From CAYXVF01 sp964468125 (lineage in GTDB: Bacteria > Myxococcota > XYA12-FULL-58-9 > CAYXVF01), in NCBI GenBank assembly GCA_964468125.1, contig CAYXVF010000046.1, positions 1 to 45,357 on the forward strand: 45,357 nucleotides of DNA. The letters are read 5' to 3'. The position numbers were made by a program, and so were the translations under genes. Shown here one piece after another: positions 7,457-15,916 of this stretch. Position 1 is the stretch's first letter, and the number at the start of each line of letters is the position of its first letter. The notes beneath the pieces were generated by a model that saw only the letters and a program-made list of their open reading frames with translations, did no database searches and had not been told where the DNA came from.

Positions 7457-8677
7457 ATGCGTCGACTCATCGCGATCGTTCTCCTGACCGCTGCCTTCGG
7501 TTGCGACCCGACGGGAGTCCCCAAGGACAAGAGCGCCTACGTGAATCTGTCCGACCCGAGCTCAGGCGAGCTGCCGGCGTTCCACGCCGAGCAACACACG
7601 CCGGGCTTCTTCCGTAACGTCTACCGCGTCTTGAAGGCTCAGGAGTCTCTGTCGAACGAAGAGGCGGTGAATCGCCTTCTCCTGGATCTTCCAGAGCGCA
7701 TCGAGTTCAAAGATGAGCTCCCGGCCATGCTCCTGGAGGCTGAGCAGAGTATCGACGGGCTCCTCCTGCTCGCGCTGCGAAGCGTGCAGGCGAACGCGGA
7801 CCGACCAAGCATCGGGCGCGCCGTCGGCGACGAGCTGTTGAAACGCGTCCTTCAACTCGATCCCGCTCGCGCCGCGTACAACGCGGCTCACCCAGACCTA
7901 CCGCCGGTGCCGAGCAGCGATGGTGGGCCACAGTTCCTCGCCCAAGCCGCGATCAGCGCGCTCGAGCTGAGCGCCCAGCACTCGGCCAGTGAATGTCAGC
8001 CGCTTGCGATCGAGCACCGCGCCACGTGGAACCCGTACCAGTCGGAGCTCGTTTGGATCCCCGAGCGCTGCCAGCCGGATCGCTGGGTCGGAGGCTATTG
8101 CGAGCCCGACCGCTACATCGAAGGCGAATGCATCGACGAGTGGGTGCCGGAGAACTGCACCGGCGGCTACTACGAGGACCGCGGCCGCTACGAGTACATC
8201 TGCTATGGCAGCGACGACTGCCGTTACGTCTGGCGTTCGCGCGACGAGTGGGTGCCGGAAAACTGCACCGGCGGCTACTACGACGAATACTGCTATCCGG
8301 ACCGCTATGAGCGTGGCCTGTGCTACGACGGCACCTTCGTCCCCGGGTGGTGCATCGAGGGTCGCTGGGAATACCGCTACCCCGGGGGCACCTGGTCCTG
8401 GCCGCGCTATGTGGTGGACGGACCGGAAGAGACGGTCCCGTGCGACGAGCTGTGGCCGACCCAATCGGCGATCGCCCTCGCTGCCCTAGGCTCCCTGGTG
8501 GCGCAGCTGCCAGATTTCATCGAACCCTATTGGTTCACGGCCGCCGAGACCGCACTCGATAGCCATGAGGGACAAGCGCCTCGGGCGGTGGTGGATGCCT
8601 CGGTTCAGATCCTCGAAGCGATCGCCACGAGCTCTTGGCGGCCCGGCGACGACCCGACCGTCAACGTAAGCCCCTGA
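7457..8677 (+). CDS. Lipoprotein with Cys/Tyr/Trp-rich repeats, unknown function
   Basis: The ATG at 7457 follows GAGAGGTGAG. The product (406 aa) starts with a lipoprotein signal (LLTAAFGC, Cys16). A helical domain (about 35-175) is followed by a striking central region (about 190-315). That region is built from short units containing Cys, Trp, Tyr and acidic residues: CQPDRWVGGYCEPDRYIEGE, then DEWVPENCTGGYY occurring twice, then YCYPDRYERGLC. A helical C-terminal domain (about 330-400) ends the protein. Even Cys spacing suggests disulfides in the periplasm or at the surface. No known domain is recognised; the repeats could bind a glycan or a metal, but this is guesswork. It is monocistronic, with about 100 bp before the next gene. 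Confidence 0.8.
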   Translation: MRRLIAIVLLTAAFGCDPTGVPKDKSAYVNLSDPSSGELPAFHAEQHTPGFFRNVYRVLKAQESLSNEEAVNRLLLDLPERIEFKDELPAMLLEAEQSIDGLLLLALRSVQANADRPSIGRAVGDELLKRVLQLDPARAAYNAAHPDLPPVPSSDGGPQFLAQAAISALELSAQHSASECQPLAIEHRATWNPYQSELVWIPERCQPDRWVGGYCEPDRYIEGECIDEWVPENCTGGYYEDRGRYEYICYGSDDCRYVWRSRDEWVPENCTGGYYDEYCYPDRYERGLCYDGTFVPGWCIEGRWEYRYPGGTWSWPRYVVDGPEETVPCDELWPTQSAIALAALGSLVAQLPDFIEPYWFTAAETALDSHEGQAPRAVVDASVQILEAIATSSWRPGDDPTVNVSP

Positions 8678-8773
8678 TTTAGTTGCATTATACAAAAAAA
8701 CGCACGACCCAGGGTTTTTGGAGCAACACCCGTGAGCCCTCACCGATAAGGATCATGAAAGGAGCGCAACACG

Positions 8774-9283
8774 ATGCACGCCATGGGTGACACGACGCCG
8801 CTTGGTCAGGTGATGCTGGGCGAGAAGAAACGCACGGTCCACCTGAAAGGTAAGAGTGGAACTCTATACGGCGGCAACTACACCGTCCCCAAGGGTGACT
8901 TCGCGCGGTTCCTCGGCTGGAAGCCAGAGACCGAAGCCGAGTCGAGTGGCGAGCAAAAAGCTCAGGGATGGCGCGCGATCCAACTCGCACTGCAGCGCGA
9001 GATGAACAAGCTGGGCGAAGGCGCAATGCAGCGCGGCTCCGCCTACCGCAACATGTACATCGCTTGGGGCAAGCACACGCAGCACCCTGGTCGTGAGAAG
9101 GAGCTCGTCAAAGAGGGCCTCAACACGATGGAGCAGTCGGTGGAGAAAAGCCACCAGCTGAACATGCGGTACCTGGAGATGCAGTACAAATTCCAGCTTG
9201 CCGGCAAGAACTTCGGAACCGTCTCGAACCTGATGAAGGTGCGTCACGAGTCGGTGAAGAAGGCGATGAACGACGTCAAGTAG
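8774..9283 (+). CDS. Small helical protein, faintly like a type III secretion rod subunit
   Basis: The ATG at 8774 has AAAGGAG 9 bases upstream; a second in-frame ATG lies at 8783. The 169-residue product has no signal peptide. Residues about 20-45 look like short beta strands (KRTVHLKGKSGTLYGGNYTV) and the remainder is amphipathic helix. The last 40 residues (MRYLEMQYKFQLAGKNF, then a short helix ending AMNDVK) resemble by eye the C-terminal helix of inner-rod proteins of the YscI/EscI type. No other type III secretion gene is near, so this is only a suggestion. Good ribosome site and codon use support a real gene. Hairpins follow it at 9311-9326 and 9354-9387. Confidence 0.65.
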   Translation: MHAMGDTTPLGQVMLGEKKRTVHLKGKSGTLYGGNYTVPKGDFARFLGWKPETEAESSGEQKAQGWRAIQLALQREMNKLGEGAMQRGSAYRNMYIAWGKHTQHPGREKELVKEGLNTMEQSVEKSHQLNMRYLEMQYKFQLAGKNFGTVSNLMKVRHESVKKAMNDVK

Positions 9284-9310
9284 CACCTCGAAACGAAACG
9301 ACCCCTGGTT

Positions 9311-9326
9311 AAGGGATTTATCCCTT
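9311..9326 (+). repeat. Small hairpin after the helical-protein gene
   Basis: AAGGGA, loop TTTA, TCCCTT forms a 6-bp stem 27 bp past the stop at 9283. No T-tract follows directly, so a terminator role is uncertain. Confidence 0.45.
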
Positions 9327-9353
9327 GCCCTTCATCCTCATCTCCATGCCCAA

Positions 9354-9387
9354 CCCCCCGTCGAAGCCACCCGGCTTCGGCGGGGGG
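9354..9387 (+). terminator. Very stable GC-rich hairpin
   Basis: Bases 9354-9368 pair with 9373-9387 over 15 bp, with one G-T wobble and an ACCC loop; the core is CGAAGCC/GGCTTCG flanked by six C and six G. It could end transcription of the 8774-9283 gene, although no U-run follows. The core recurs beyond the gap at 9508-9525. Confidence 0.5.
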
Positions 9388-9548
9388 ACCTAACTTCGAA
9401 ATNNNNNNNNNNNNNNNNNNNNNNNNNNNNNNNNNNNNNNNNNNNNNNNNNNNNNNNNNNNNNNNNNNNNNNNNNNNNNNNNNNNNNNNNNNNNNNNNNN
9501 NNTCCATCGAAGCCACCCGGCTTCGGCGGCGGGACCTACTTTCGAAAT
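9357..9548 (+). repeat. Imperfect direct repeat on both sides of an assembly gap
   Basis: The segment at about 9357-9402 (TCGAAGCCACCCGGCTTCGG and on to TTCGAAAT) recurs with a few mismatches at 9503-9548. Each copy carries the same CGAAGCC-ACCC-GGCTTCG hairpin. The mismatches mean the copies are genuine, diverged repeat units, possibly the ends of a longer tandem array that stopped the assembler. Confidence 0.65.
9403..9502. other. Assembly gap (100 N)
   Basis: A placeholder of exactly 100 N between two copies of a hairpin-bearing repeat; the true distance is unknown. No gene can be supported between 9284 and 9697. Confidence 0.98.
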
Positions 9549-9697
9549 GCTTCGACGACGGACAACTATTTCGGGCCTGGTACGACGGGGATCGCCGATC
9601 AGTGCAATCCGACCGCGCTGTCCATCGCTGGGACCCGAAGCGAGCCTTAACCGGAATGCCGCGAGGCGCCCGACGAGTTGACCTGCGTCGGCGCTCC

Positions 9698-12600
9698 CTA
9701 AAAGGGACGGCGCGAGCGCCGAGTGAATCGGAGCAGTCCAAGCACGAGCCACGTGAGCCAACCGGACACTCCTCCGGTCGATCGACAGCCCGCGGAACGG
9801 ACCGAGTTTGCGCCATCACCCGAGTCGACGGGCGCCTCGTTTCCAGGAGAGCCGCCAGGCGGGTCGTCCGGCGCGGTGGGCGCATCGCAGGGCGAGGAGG
9901 TCCGCTCAGGCACGTCCGGGCAGTCATCGACGCAGTCGGGCGCCCCGTCGCCGTCGCGGTCGGTCTCGGGCGCGTCGCAGCCACAGGCTCCCAGCTCGCT
10001 CTTTTCCGGATCGGACGGACAGGCGTCCTCGCAGTCCGCTGTCCCGTCGTCGTCGCTGTCGACGTCGAGGGCGCCACACCCGCACGATCCCGGACTCGTC
10101 TTCGCCGGGTCGTTCGGGCAACCGTCGCAGGCGTCACCCACTCCATCGCCATCGAGATCGCTCTGCGAGGGATCGGGCACGCTCGGGCAGAGATCGCACG
10201 CATCGCCGACGAAGTCCGCGTCTCCATCCCCTTGCAACGGGTTCGTAGTAACCAGACAGTTGTCGTCACCGTCGTTGATGCCGTCTCCGTCGTTGTCCGC
10301 GCACAGATCGGCTCCCGAGACCTCGCAGACGTTGTTGAGGCACACGTCCTCCGTACAGGGGTCGCGGTCGTCGCAGTCGCCGGCGCTCACACAACACGCC
10401 GCGGTCGTATCGTACGTGCAGAGAGAATCCTCGCAGCTGGCGCTGCGACAAGCGGTGACACCACCACAATCGGCGACGGTGGTGCAGCACTCGAGCGACG
10501 CCGTGGTGATGCATCGATTCGCCTCGCAGCGATCCTCGGTACAGGGGTCACCGTCGTCGCACGCCGCATCGCCGGTGCAGCACTCGGCGATCGGGTCGTG
10601 CGCGCAGCTTCCACCCTGGCAGCGGTCCGTGGTGCAGGGGTCACCGTCGTCGCAATCGAGGTCACCGGAACAGCACCCGGCGTCGGGCAGGGCATTGCAC
10701 ACGCCACCCGGCGAAGCGACGCACACGTCCGCGGTGCAGGAATCCGCGTCCCCGCATGCGCCGTCGCTGTCACAGCAGTTGTTGGTGGGGTTGGAACAAA
10801 CGTTATCGACGCAGCGATCGGCGGTGCAGGCGTCGCCGTCGTTGCAGTCGTAGGCATCGGTGCAACACCCGGGTACTTCCGTGACCACGCAGGTATTCGA
10901 CGCTCCACAGGACTCAGTCGTGCACGGATCATCGTCCACGCAGTCCGCATCGACTTCGCAACACGCGGCGCTCACCTCTCGCAGACACCAGCCAGAGTCG
11001 GTGCACGTGTTGACCGCGCAGCTCGCTCCGTCGTCGCAGTCCGCATCCACCGCGCACGTCGCCACATTCACCGAGACCTCATCGCTCGCGCCCTCGAGGC
11101 CCACCTGGTCTCGGGCGATGACCTGGAGAACATGGGCCCCGTCGCCAAGGTGCGCGTAGAGCCCAGCCGCGCTCGACGTCGTGGACTGCACCTCGCCATC
11201 GACGAGGACTCGATAGCGTTCGATGTCCGTGTCCGGCGTCGCGACGCGCAGGAGCACGACTCCAGGACCGAGCTGGGCTGCATCGTCGGGATCGACCAGG
11301 CTCAGCGTCGGCGGCGTGTTGTCGACACACAGGGTCATGCCCTCGGAGAAGCCGGAGCGTCCGGTGCCATCGGTCGCTTCCGCGACGAGCGTACGGCACC
11401 CGTCTTCGAAAGTCGTCGTGTCCCAGCTGATCACCGCCGGATTCGCCGTGGATGCGCCGAGGAGCTCGCTTTCTGCCCACAAGGAGAGCTCCTCCACCCC
11501 CTGCGAAGCGAAGCCCGCGACCGTGATCTCCGTGATCCCGGTGACTCGATTCTCGTTCGGGTGGGGGCTCACGATGAATGCGAGGGGGCTGCTCGGCGCA
11601 TCCTCGCGAAATACGGTGAATTCGTCGGAGACACGCAGCTGCCCCTCGCCGTCTACGCCCACGAGCTGCAGGGTGTGTGCCCCGAGTGCCCACGCAGTCA
11701 CGTCCACCCAAGCGGTCCCGAGCCCCCAATAGAACCCGGGAGACGCCTCCTCGACCTTCAGCGTCGGCAGGTCTTCAAAGGGCTGCCCGTCGACCCAGAG
11801 ACGTGCTTCGATGTCGCTCTCAACGCCGAATACCTGGTAGCGAAGCCCGAATCCCGGGCCGACAACCTCGAGAGCGCGAGGCCGCTCGACGAAAATGTCT
11901 CCGCCGAGGCTACCGCCCTCGCTCGGCTGGCCTCCGTCCGAGTCGTCCGGCGGCGCGCTCACGGTCACGTCGATCGTCGCGACACCCACGTTGCGCGAAT
12001 GGTCCACCGCACGCGCTTCGAGCGTGTGAAGTCCCAACGCGTCCGGAACCCACTGGAAGCTCAGGAAGCGACCGGCACTGACGGACACGAGGGTGCCGTC
12101 GATGTAGAGCTCGTGGTGACTCAAATCATCTCCGTCGCCGTTCAGATTGACGAAAACCGAGGTGCTGCCTTCGACCGTGTCGCCATCGTTTGGAAAGACG
12201 AAGGTCGGCTCGGGTGCGACGTTGTCCGCGGCATTGGCGGTCGTGAAGGAAACGGTGGGGCTCCTCGCACTGCGTCCCTGAGGGTCCGAGACGGTAGCGT
12301 AGAGCTCGTGGACGCCATCGACGAGCGTACGCGTGTCGAGCTCAACCCCGGCCGAAGTAGAGGTGATTCGCGTAGTTTCAATCCACACGCCATCGAGATG
12401 GAATGAGACGTCCACCGGCGAAAACCAGTCGTCGAAAGTGCGGGCCCGCACCGAAACGCTCCCCGCAACCGTGCTCCCGTCGGCGGGTCGATCGACCACG
12501 ACCCAAGGGGTCGCAAAATCCGCCCCGCTCAGACGCTCCACCGACATCTCACGAATCGTCTGCGCGCACACCGGGCAGGTGGACGCGTTTCCGCTCGATC

Positions 12601-13360
12601 GCATCAGGCACGATCCCGCGCTTCGGTAGACGCCACTCGAGCAATAACGTGCGCCCTCGATGCATCCCGCACCCGGCGTCTGCGCGAACTTGGTACAGCT
12701 CGGATCAGTGGTCACGTTGCGTTCGTCGACGATCGAGACCTCACTCGGTGCACCGGAACACAGCCCGGCCTCCTCGTATTCGTCCGCGAGCTGAAACAGT
12801 GCGTGGCCCATCTCGTGGCTCACCGGTCCGGTGCGCCGCGACATGCGAATCCGACCGCCGGTTGCCAGAGCATAGGGAAAGCTCGCGTTGGCTCGACCGC
12901 TGGTCGAGTTTGCGACCGCGATCACGACATCGACATCCGGCGCGTTCAACGCGGCGAGATTGACCGAGCTCGAGCTGGCGCTGATCATTCCAGACACCCT
13001 CATGCCGAGAGCGGTGTCGCTCCTGTCGTCATTTCCCACATTGGTGGTTGCAGAGAGCGCGTCGACCACGTGAAAGTTGTAGAGTCCGCTGACTGCTCCG
13101 TAGATCCCGGTGTTGCTCTGCGCCTTGAAGGTCGCGATCACATCGTCGGCTTCCGCTTTCCATGGACCATCGTCCGCGTAGGCGTCCAAGAAACCGTCTC
13201 CGACGATCACCACGTCGATCGCGCGCCCGAAGTCCGGCTGCTCGTTGAAGCTCGTCACCGTCAAATTGCAGAGGTCGGGACGAGCATCGCAGTTGAATGC
13301 GTGAGCGGCGCGAAGAGGAAGAACCGCGGCCACGAGCGCTGGAACGAGAAAACGCATCAT
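9698..13360 (-). CDS. Surface M64-type metallopeptidase with Ig-like, Cys-rich and TSP3-like repeats and MYXO-CTERM tail
   Basis: The 1220-residue product has a signal peptide (residues 1-21, ending AAHA). Its catalytic domain has SHEMGHALFQLADEY at 181-195, the HExGH(x)nDEY zinc signature of peptidase family M64. Several Ig-like modules follow (about 285-765), with repeated openings such as RPADGSTVAGSVSV. About eight Cys-rich units of the CDDGDPCTEDRC type come next (769-1013), then calcium-binding DxDGDG repeats (1020-1150). The last 32 residues have Cys1192, a hydrophobic helix and an Arg-rich end (RFTRRSRR). This layout matches MYXO-CTERM sorting signals, which anchor proteins at the myxobacterial surface. 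Its start (ATGATG at 13360) overlaps the stop of the upstream lipoprotein gene. The substrate is unknown. Confidence 0.88.
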   Translation of the reverse strand: MMRFLVPALVAAVLPLRAAHAFNCDARPDLCNLTVTSFNEQPDFGRAIDVVIVGDGFLDAYADDGPWKAEADDVIATFKAQSNTGIYGAVSGLYNFHVVDALSATTNVGNDDRSDTALGMRVSGMISASSSSVNLAALNAPDVDVVIAVANSTSGRANASFPYALATGGRIRMSRRTGPVSHEMGHALFQLADEYEEAGLCSGAPSEVSIVDERNVTTDPSCTKFAQTPGAGCIEGARYCSSGVYRSAGSCLMRSSGNASTCPVCAQTIREMSVERLSGADFATPWVVVDRPADGSTVAGSVSVRARTFDDWFSPVDVSFHLDGVWIETTRITSTSAGVELDTRTLVDGVHELYATVSDPQGRSARSPTVSFTTANAADNVAPEPTFVFPNDGDTVEGSTSVFVNLNGDGDDLSHHELYIDGTLVSVSAGRFLSFQWVPDALGLHTLEARAVDHSRNVGVATIDVTVSAPPDDSDGGQPSEGGSLGGDIFVERPRALEVVGPGFGLRYQVFGVESDIEARLWVDGQPFEDLPTLKVEEASPGFYWGLGTAWVDVTAWALGAHTLQLVGVDGEGQLRVSDEFTVFREDAPSSPLAFIVSPHPNENRVTGITEITVAGFASQGVEELSLWAESELLGASTANPAVISWDTTTFEDGCRTLVAEATDGTGRSGFSEGMTLCVDNTPPTLSLVDPDDAAQLGPGVVLLRVATPDTDIERYRVLVDGEVQSTTSSAAGLYAHLGDGAHVLQVIARDQVGLEGASDEVSVNVATCAVDADCDDGASCAVNTCTDSGWCLREVSAACCEVDADCVDDDPCTTESCGASNTCVVTEVPGCCTDAYDCNDGDACTADRCVDNVCSNPTNNCCDSDGACGDADSCTADVCVASPGGVCNALPDAGCCSGDLDCDDGDPCTTDRCQGGSCAHDPIAECCTGDAACDDGDPCTEDRCEANRCITTASLECCTTVADCGGVTACRSASCEDSLCTYDTTAACCVSAGDCDDRDPCTEDVCLNNVCEVSGADLCADNDGDGINDGDDNCLVTTNPLQGDGDADFVGDACDLCPSVPDPSQSDLDGDGVGDACDGCPNDPAKTSPGSCGCGALDVDSDDDGTADCEDACPSDPEKSELGACGCDAPETDRDGDGAPDCVDDCPDVPERTSSPCDAPTAPDDPPGGSPGNEAPVDSGDGANSVRSAGCRSTGGVSGWLTWLVLGLLRFTRRSRRPF

Positions 13361-13905
13361 CGTTGCCCCCGCGCGAGCTCGGTGGACGGGCCTGGGTGGA
13401 TGCGCAGCACGCGGTACTCCGTGCCCTCGCCATACCAGGGCGCACGCCAGATCGCGGCGCCCTCCGCCCATCGGTCGACGACGTCACCGTGTCCCTCCCC
13501 CGGTTGCCCCCAACTCAAGGGCACGACCGAAGGCGAGGGGCGAGACGGGTGCGCGACCACCAGCGCCCCGCGATGCGCATGCGTGTCGGGGACGACCCGC
13601 GTCGTAGAGTCCCCACCCGAGCCCAGGAGTGGCGAATCGAGGTCAGGAGCGTCAACGACCCGGGGCGTCCAACCGGCCCGTCCGCTTGGCGGCTCGTGAA
13701 TCGAGGGATCGTAGGGAACGGTGGTGCCGTTCCAGTCGATCGGCTTGACGACGATCGTGTGGAGCGCAACCCCTCCATTCCGCTCCAGCCCGACCGACAG
13801 CAAAGCGGTGCGTGTCTCGGGCGCCGGACGAGGTGCGGGTTCCTCCTCGACCGTTGAACATCCAATGGCAGTGGCCAAGAAAAACAGAGCAATCGCTCGA
13901 CGCAT
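13357..13905 (-). CDS. Small lipoprotein coupled to the M64 peptidase gene
   Basis: The 182-residue product begins with a lipoprotein signal (MRRAIALFFLATAIGC, Cys16). A Pro/Glu linker follows, then a globular domain rich in Val, Pro and His. I do not recognise the domain. The stop codon overlaps the ATG of the M64 peptidase gene by 3 bp, so the two are almost certainly translated together. The lipoprotein may act as a chaperone, inhibitor or anchor for the peptidase, which is inference from coupling only. GAGAGGTG lies about 9 bases upstream of the ATG. Confidence 0.75.
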   Translation of the reverse strand: MRRAIALFFLATAIGCSTVEEEPAPRPAPETRTALLSVGLERNGGVALHTIVVKPIDWNGTTVPYDPSIHEPPSGRAGWTPRVVDAPDLDSPLLGSGGDSTTRVVPDTHAHRGALVVAHPSRPSPSVVPLSWGQPGEGHGDVVDRWAEGAAIWRAPWYGEGTEYRVLRIHPGPSTELARGQR

Positions 13906-13980
13906 GGCTCACTGCACCTCTCGCATGACGGTTGGGGGATTCTCCGCGTAGGGTTGTGCAAGAAAGAGGCCAGGGCGCGA

Positions 13981-14007
13981 TTCAGGCAACGGCTCGTGGT
14001 GCCTGAA
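13981..14007. repeat. Inverted repeat upstream of the peptidase operon
   Basis: TTCAGGCA (13981-13988) and TGCCTGAA (14000-14007) form an 8-bp inverted repeat with an 11-base spacer, about 75 bp upstream of the lipoprotein start at 13905. It may be an operator or a hairpin. The rest of 13906-14168 shows nothing else that I can support. Confidence 0.4.
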
Positions 14008-14168
14008 GGGCGAAGTGAGTCTACGCCGGGCCCGCAGAAGTTGCGGAGTCAGTGCGCAATTTCTGCAATTCCGACCGCAGCGCGTCGCTGCGTCTAACGA
14101 AAATTTGGCAACCTGAGTGTCGACGTGCCGTGCAGTAACGGTGTGCGGATGGAGCGCACAGCAAGTAA

Positions 14169-14560
14169 CCGGCCGAGCTCGCGCAGTGGGTCTACGCCGG
14201 CTACAACGGCGGGGCCCCTGGCCCCATCTCGATCATACCGGTCGAGGTGAAGGGCGCGAAGGCGAGATTCGACGGATCGCAGACCGCAGTGATCTCGTCC
14301 CCGGTACGAGCGTCAACGCCGTATTCAACCCGATCCGAGACCATTTTGGCGTCGAACGCCGCGGCGGCGACGTGAACCCGATCCGCGCGCACCTCGACAG
14401 CTACGTGAATGAGGATCTCTGGAGGGGAGTCGACGCGCTTGGACACACGAATGGCAACGCGACACTCGAGTTTAGGCCCAACAACCGGCGCTTCTTTAGA
14501 GCTCCCGTCGAGGGACCGCTCTTGGGGCGCGATGTGTTTGACCAACCGCTGACGGTTTGA
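14169..14560 (+). pseudogene. Frameshifted gene relic lacking a start
   Basis: Two adjoining reading frames have coding-like third positions. The first runs from about 14172 to 14290 (AELAQWVYAGYNGGAPG, then ISIIPVEVKGAKARF). The second runs from about 14300 to the TGA at 14558-14560 (NAVFNPIRDHFGVERR, then SYVNEDLWRGVDALG). Joining them needs one frameshift near 14285-14310. The first frame has a stop at 14166-14168 and no start codon after it. I therefore read this as the decayed remnant of one protein. The family is not recognised. A long reverse-strand frame also covers the region but looks like an antisense shadow. Confidence 0.45.
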
Positions 14561-14605
14561 CCGAACGGCCTTGCACGCGCGTGCCCCTCTCTCTGTGGAC
14601 GCGCG

Positions 14606-15421
14606 ATGGAACTCAACCGCTACCTCGAACGCATCCGCTTCGCGGGAGAGCCGACCAGAAGCTACGACACCCTGATGGGCCTGCCGCGCGCGCAGCTGCT
14701 GGCGACCACTTTCGAGAACATCGATGTGCAGCTCGGCCGCCGCACGACTCTCGACCCCAAACACGCCTACGAGAAGATCGTGGAACGTGGACGGGGCGGC
14801 TGGTGCTACGAGCTCAATGGTCTACTCGCTTGGGCGCTCGAAGAAATCGGCTTTCAGGTCACGCGCCTCTCGGCCACCGTCGACCGCGAGGGTGTCGGGG
14901 CGGGCCAGTTTCCAGGCGACCACCTCTGCATCCTCGTCACGTTTGAGGAGGAGCAGTTCCTGGTTGATGCGGGCTTTGGCGGCAGTCTGCTCGAGCCGAT
15001 GCCCTTGCGTCCCCATCGACGGCACGACATTCCCTACGCCGTCGAGCTTCAGGGCACCGGAATAAACGCCTGGCGCTTCGCCGAGCACCTCGACGACCGC
15101 ACGAGCCATTTCGACTTCGAGCTCAAAGCGGCCGATGACGCGGCGCTCGCGATCACGAACGCGAAGCTTCAGTCCGAGCCCGACTCACCCTTTGTTCGGA
15201 ACCTCGTGGTGCAGAAACGATTTGAGGACCATCACCTGATCCTACGCGGGCGGGTCGTCTCCGAGGTGCGAGCGGGTCAAATCCGAAAACGCACCCTCGC
15301 CTCGGCAGACGAGCTCCTCATGGCGCTCCGGGAGGGCTTTCAACTCGATGTCCCGAAGGCCGCCGAGCTCTGGCCCAAAATCGTGGCGCGCCACGCGGGG
15401 ATCTTCGGCAACACTCAGTAA
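14606..15421 (+). CDS. nat: Arylamine N-acetyltransferase
   Basis: The 271-residue product carries the complete NAT catalytic triad: Cys67 in GRGGWCYELN, His106 in PGDHLCILV and Asp121 in FLVDAGFGG. The family transfers acetyl from acetyl-CoA to arylamines, arylhydrazines or related acyl acceptors, and in some bacteria takes part in secondary metabolism. The length is normal. The start at 14606 gives the usual N-terminus (MELNRYLERIRF) that precedes the first helix. The ribosome site is weak. It overlaps the end of the convergent DUF2141 gene by 7 bp. No pathway partner is adjacent. Confidence 0.93.
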   Translation: MELNRYLERIRFAGEPTRSYDTLMGLPRAQLLATTFENIDVQLGRRTTLDPKHAYEKIVERGRGGWCYELNGLLAWALEEIGFQVTRLSATVDREGVGAGQFPGDHLCILVTFEEEQFLVDAGFGGSLLEPMPLRPHRRHDIPYAVELQGTGINAWRFAEHLDDRTSHFDFELKAADDAALAITNAKLQSEPDSPFVRNLVVQKRFEDHHLILRGRVVSEVRAGQIRKRTLASADELLMALREGFQLDVPKAAELWPKIVARHAGIFGNTQ

Positions 15422-15900
15422 CTCATCGTTATCTTCTGCTCGAAGCCTTTGGCCGGCAGAACGAACTTCGCGTCCTCGAATTTCGGCGGCCCCATTCGCC
15501 CTTTCGCGTCGTTCGTCGCCGCGGTCCCCTCCTTCGGGATCCCGATCCAGTTCGTGTCGAGCTCTCCATTGTCGTTGCTGTCGTGGTAGGCGGCAACTGC
15601 GTAGGTTCCAGGGGCCACGTTCTCGAAGGTGCACAACGCCTTCTTTCCTTTGGGCTTCACCTTGCTCGTGGCCACCGCCTTCTTCGCCTCGCTCGGGAAG
15701 GCTTTCTCTTTGTCGTGAAGTGCGCAGAAGACCGAGCCCTCGTTGCTTTCGAGAAGGACGGTGATCTGGATCTTGGGCGTGGCTGCAAAAGCGCTCGTCA
15801 GCGCGAGTTGAGCCGTCAGAGCCAGAAAAACGCTCCAGAATAGCCTTTCACGCAAGAAATTGCCCAGCCGATCCGATTGTGCGATCCGTTCGGTGGGCAT
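15415..15900 (-). CDS. Exported DUF2141-family protein
   Basis: After a signal sequence (WSVFLALTAQLALTSAFA), the mature domain shows the DUF2141 pattern: a first strand with SVFCALHDKEKAF, then FENVAPGTYAVAAYHDSNDN, NGELDTNWIGIPKEG and a final PKFEDAKFVL. The function of this family is not established; members are periplasmic or secreted. The start is uncertain. The ATG at 15900 is chosen because further upstream ATGs run into the start of gdhA, but a shorter form beginning just before the signal sequence is possible. It is convergent with nat and divergent from gdhA. Confidence 0.8.
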   Translation of the reverse strand: MPTERIAQSDRLGNFLRERLFWSVFLALTAQLALTSAFAATPKIQITVLLESNEGSVFCALHDKEKAFPSEAKKAVATSKVKPKGKKALCTFENVAPGTYAVAAYHDSNDNGELDTNWIGIPKEGTAATNDAKGRMGPPKFEDAKFVLPAKGFEQKITMSY

Positions 15901-15916
15901 CATTCGGGGGTGAAAC

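Noticed and set aside
10300..11060. Repetitive reverse-strand DNA in the peptidase gene as a separate repeat or CRISPR array
   Set aside because: The periodicity is explained by the Cys-rich protein units (CDDGDPCT type) in the reading frame; there are no identical repeats with unique spacers.
9602..12406. A 934-codon plus-strand frame
   Set aside because: It is the antisense of the M64 peptidase gene; its sequence is an Arg/Val/Ala-rich shadow without domains, whereas the reverse strand has a signal peptide, zinc motif and repeats.
14201..14764. Reverse-strand 187-codon frame over the relic and nat start
   Set aside because: It overlaps the NAT N-terminus antisense and has no motif; the plus-strand pieces fit coding bias better.
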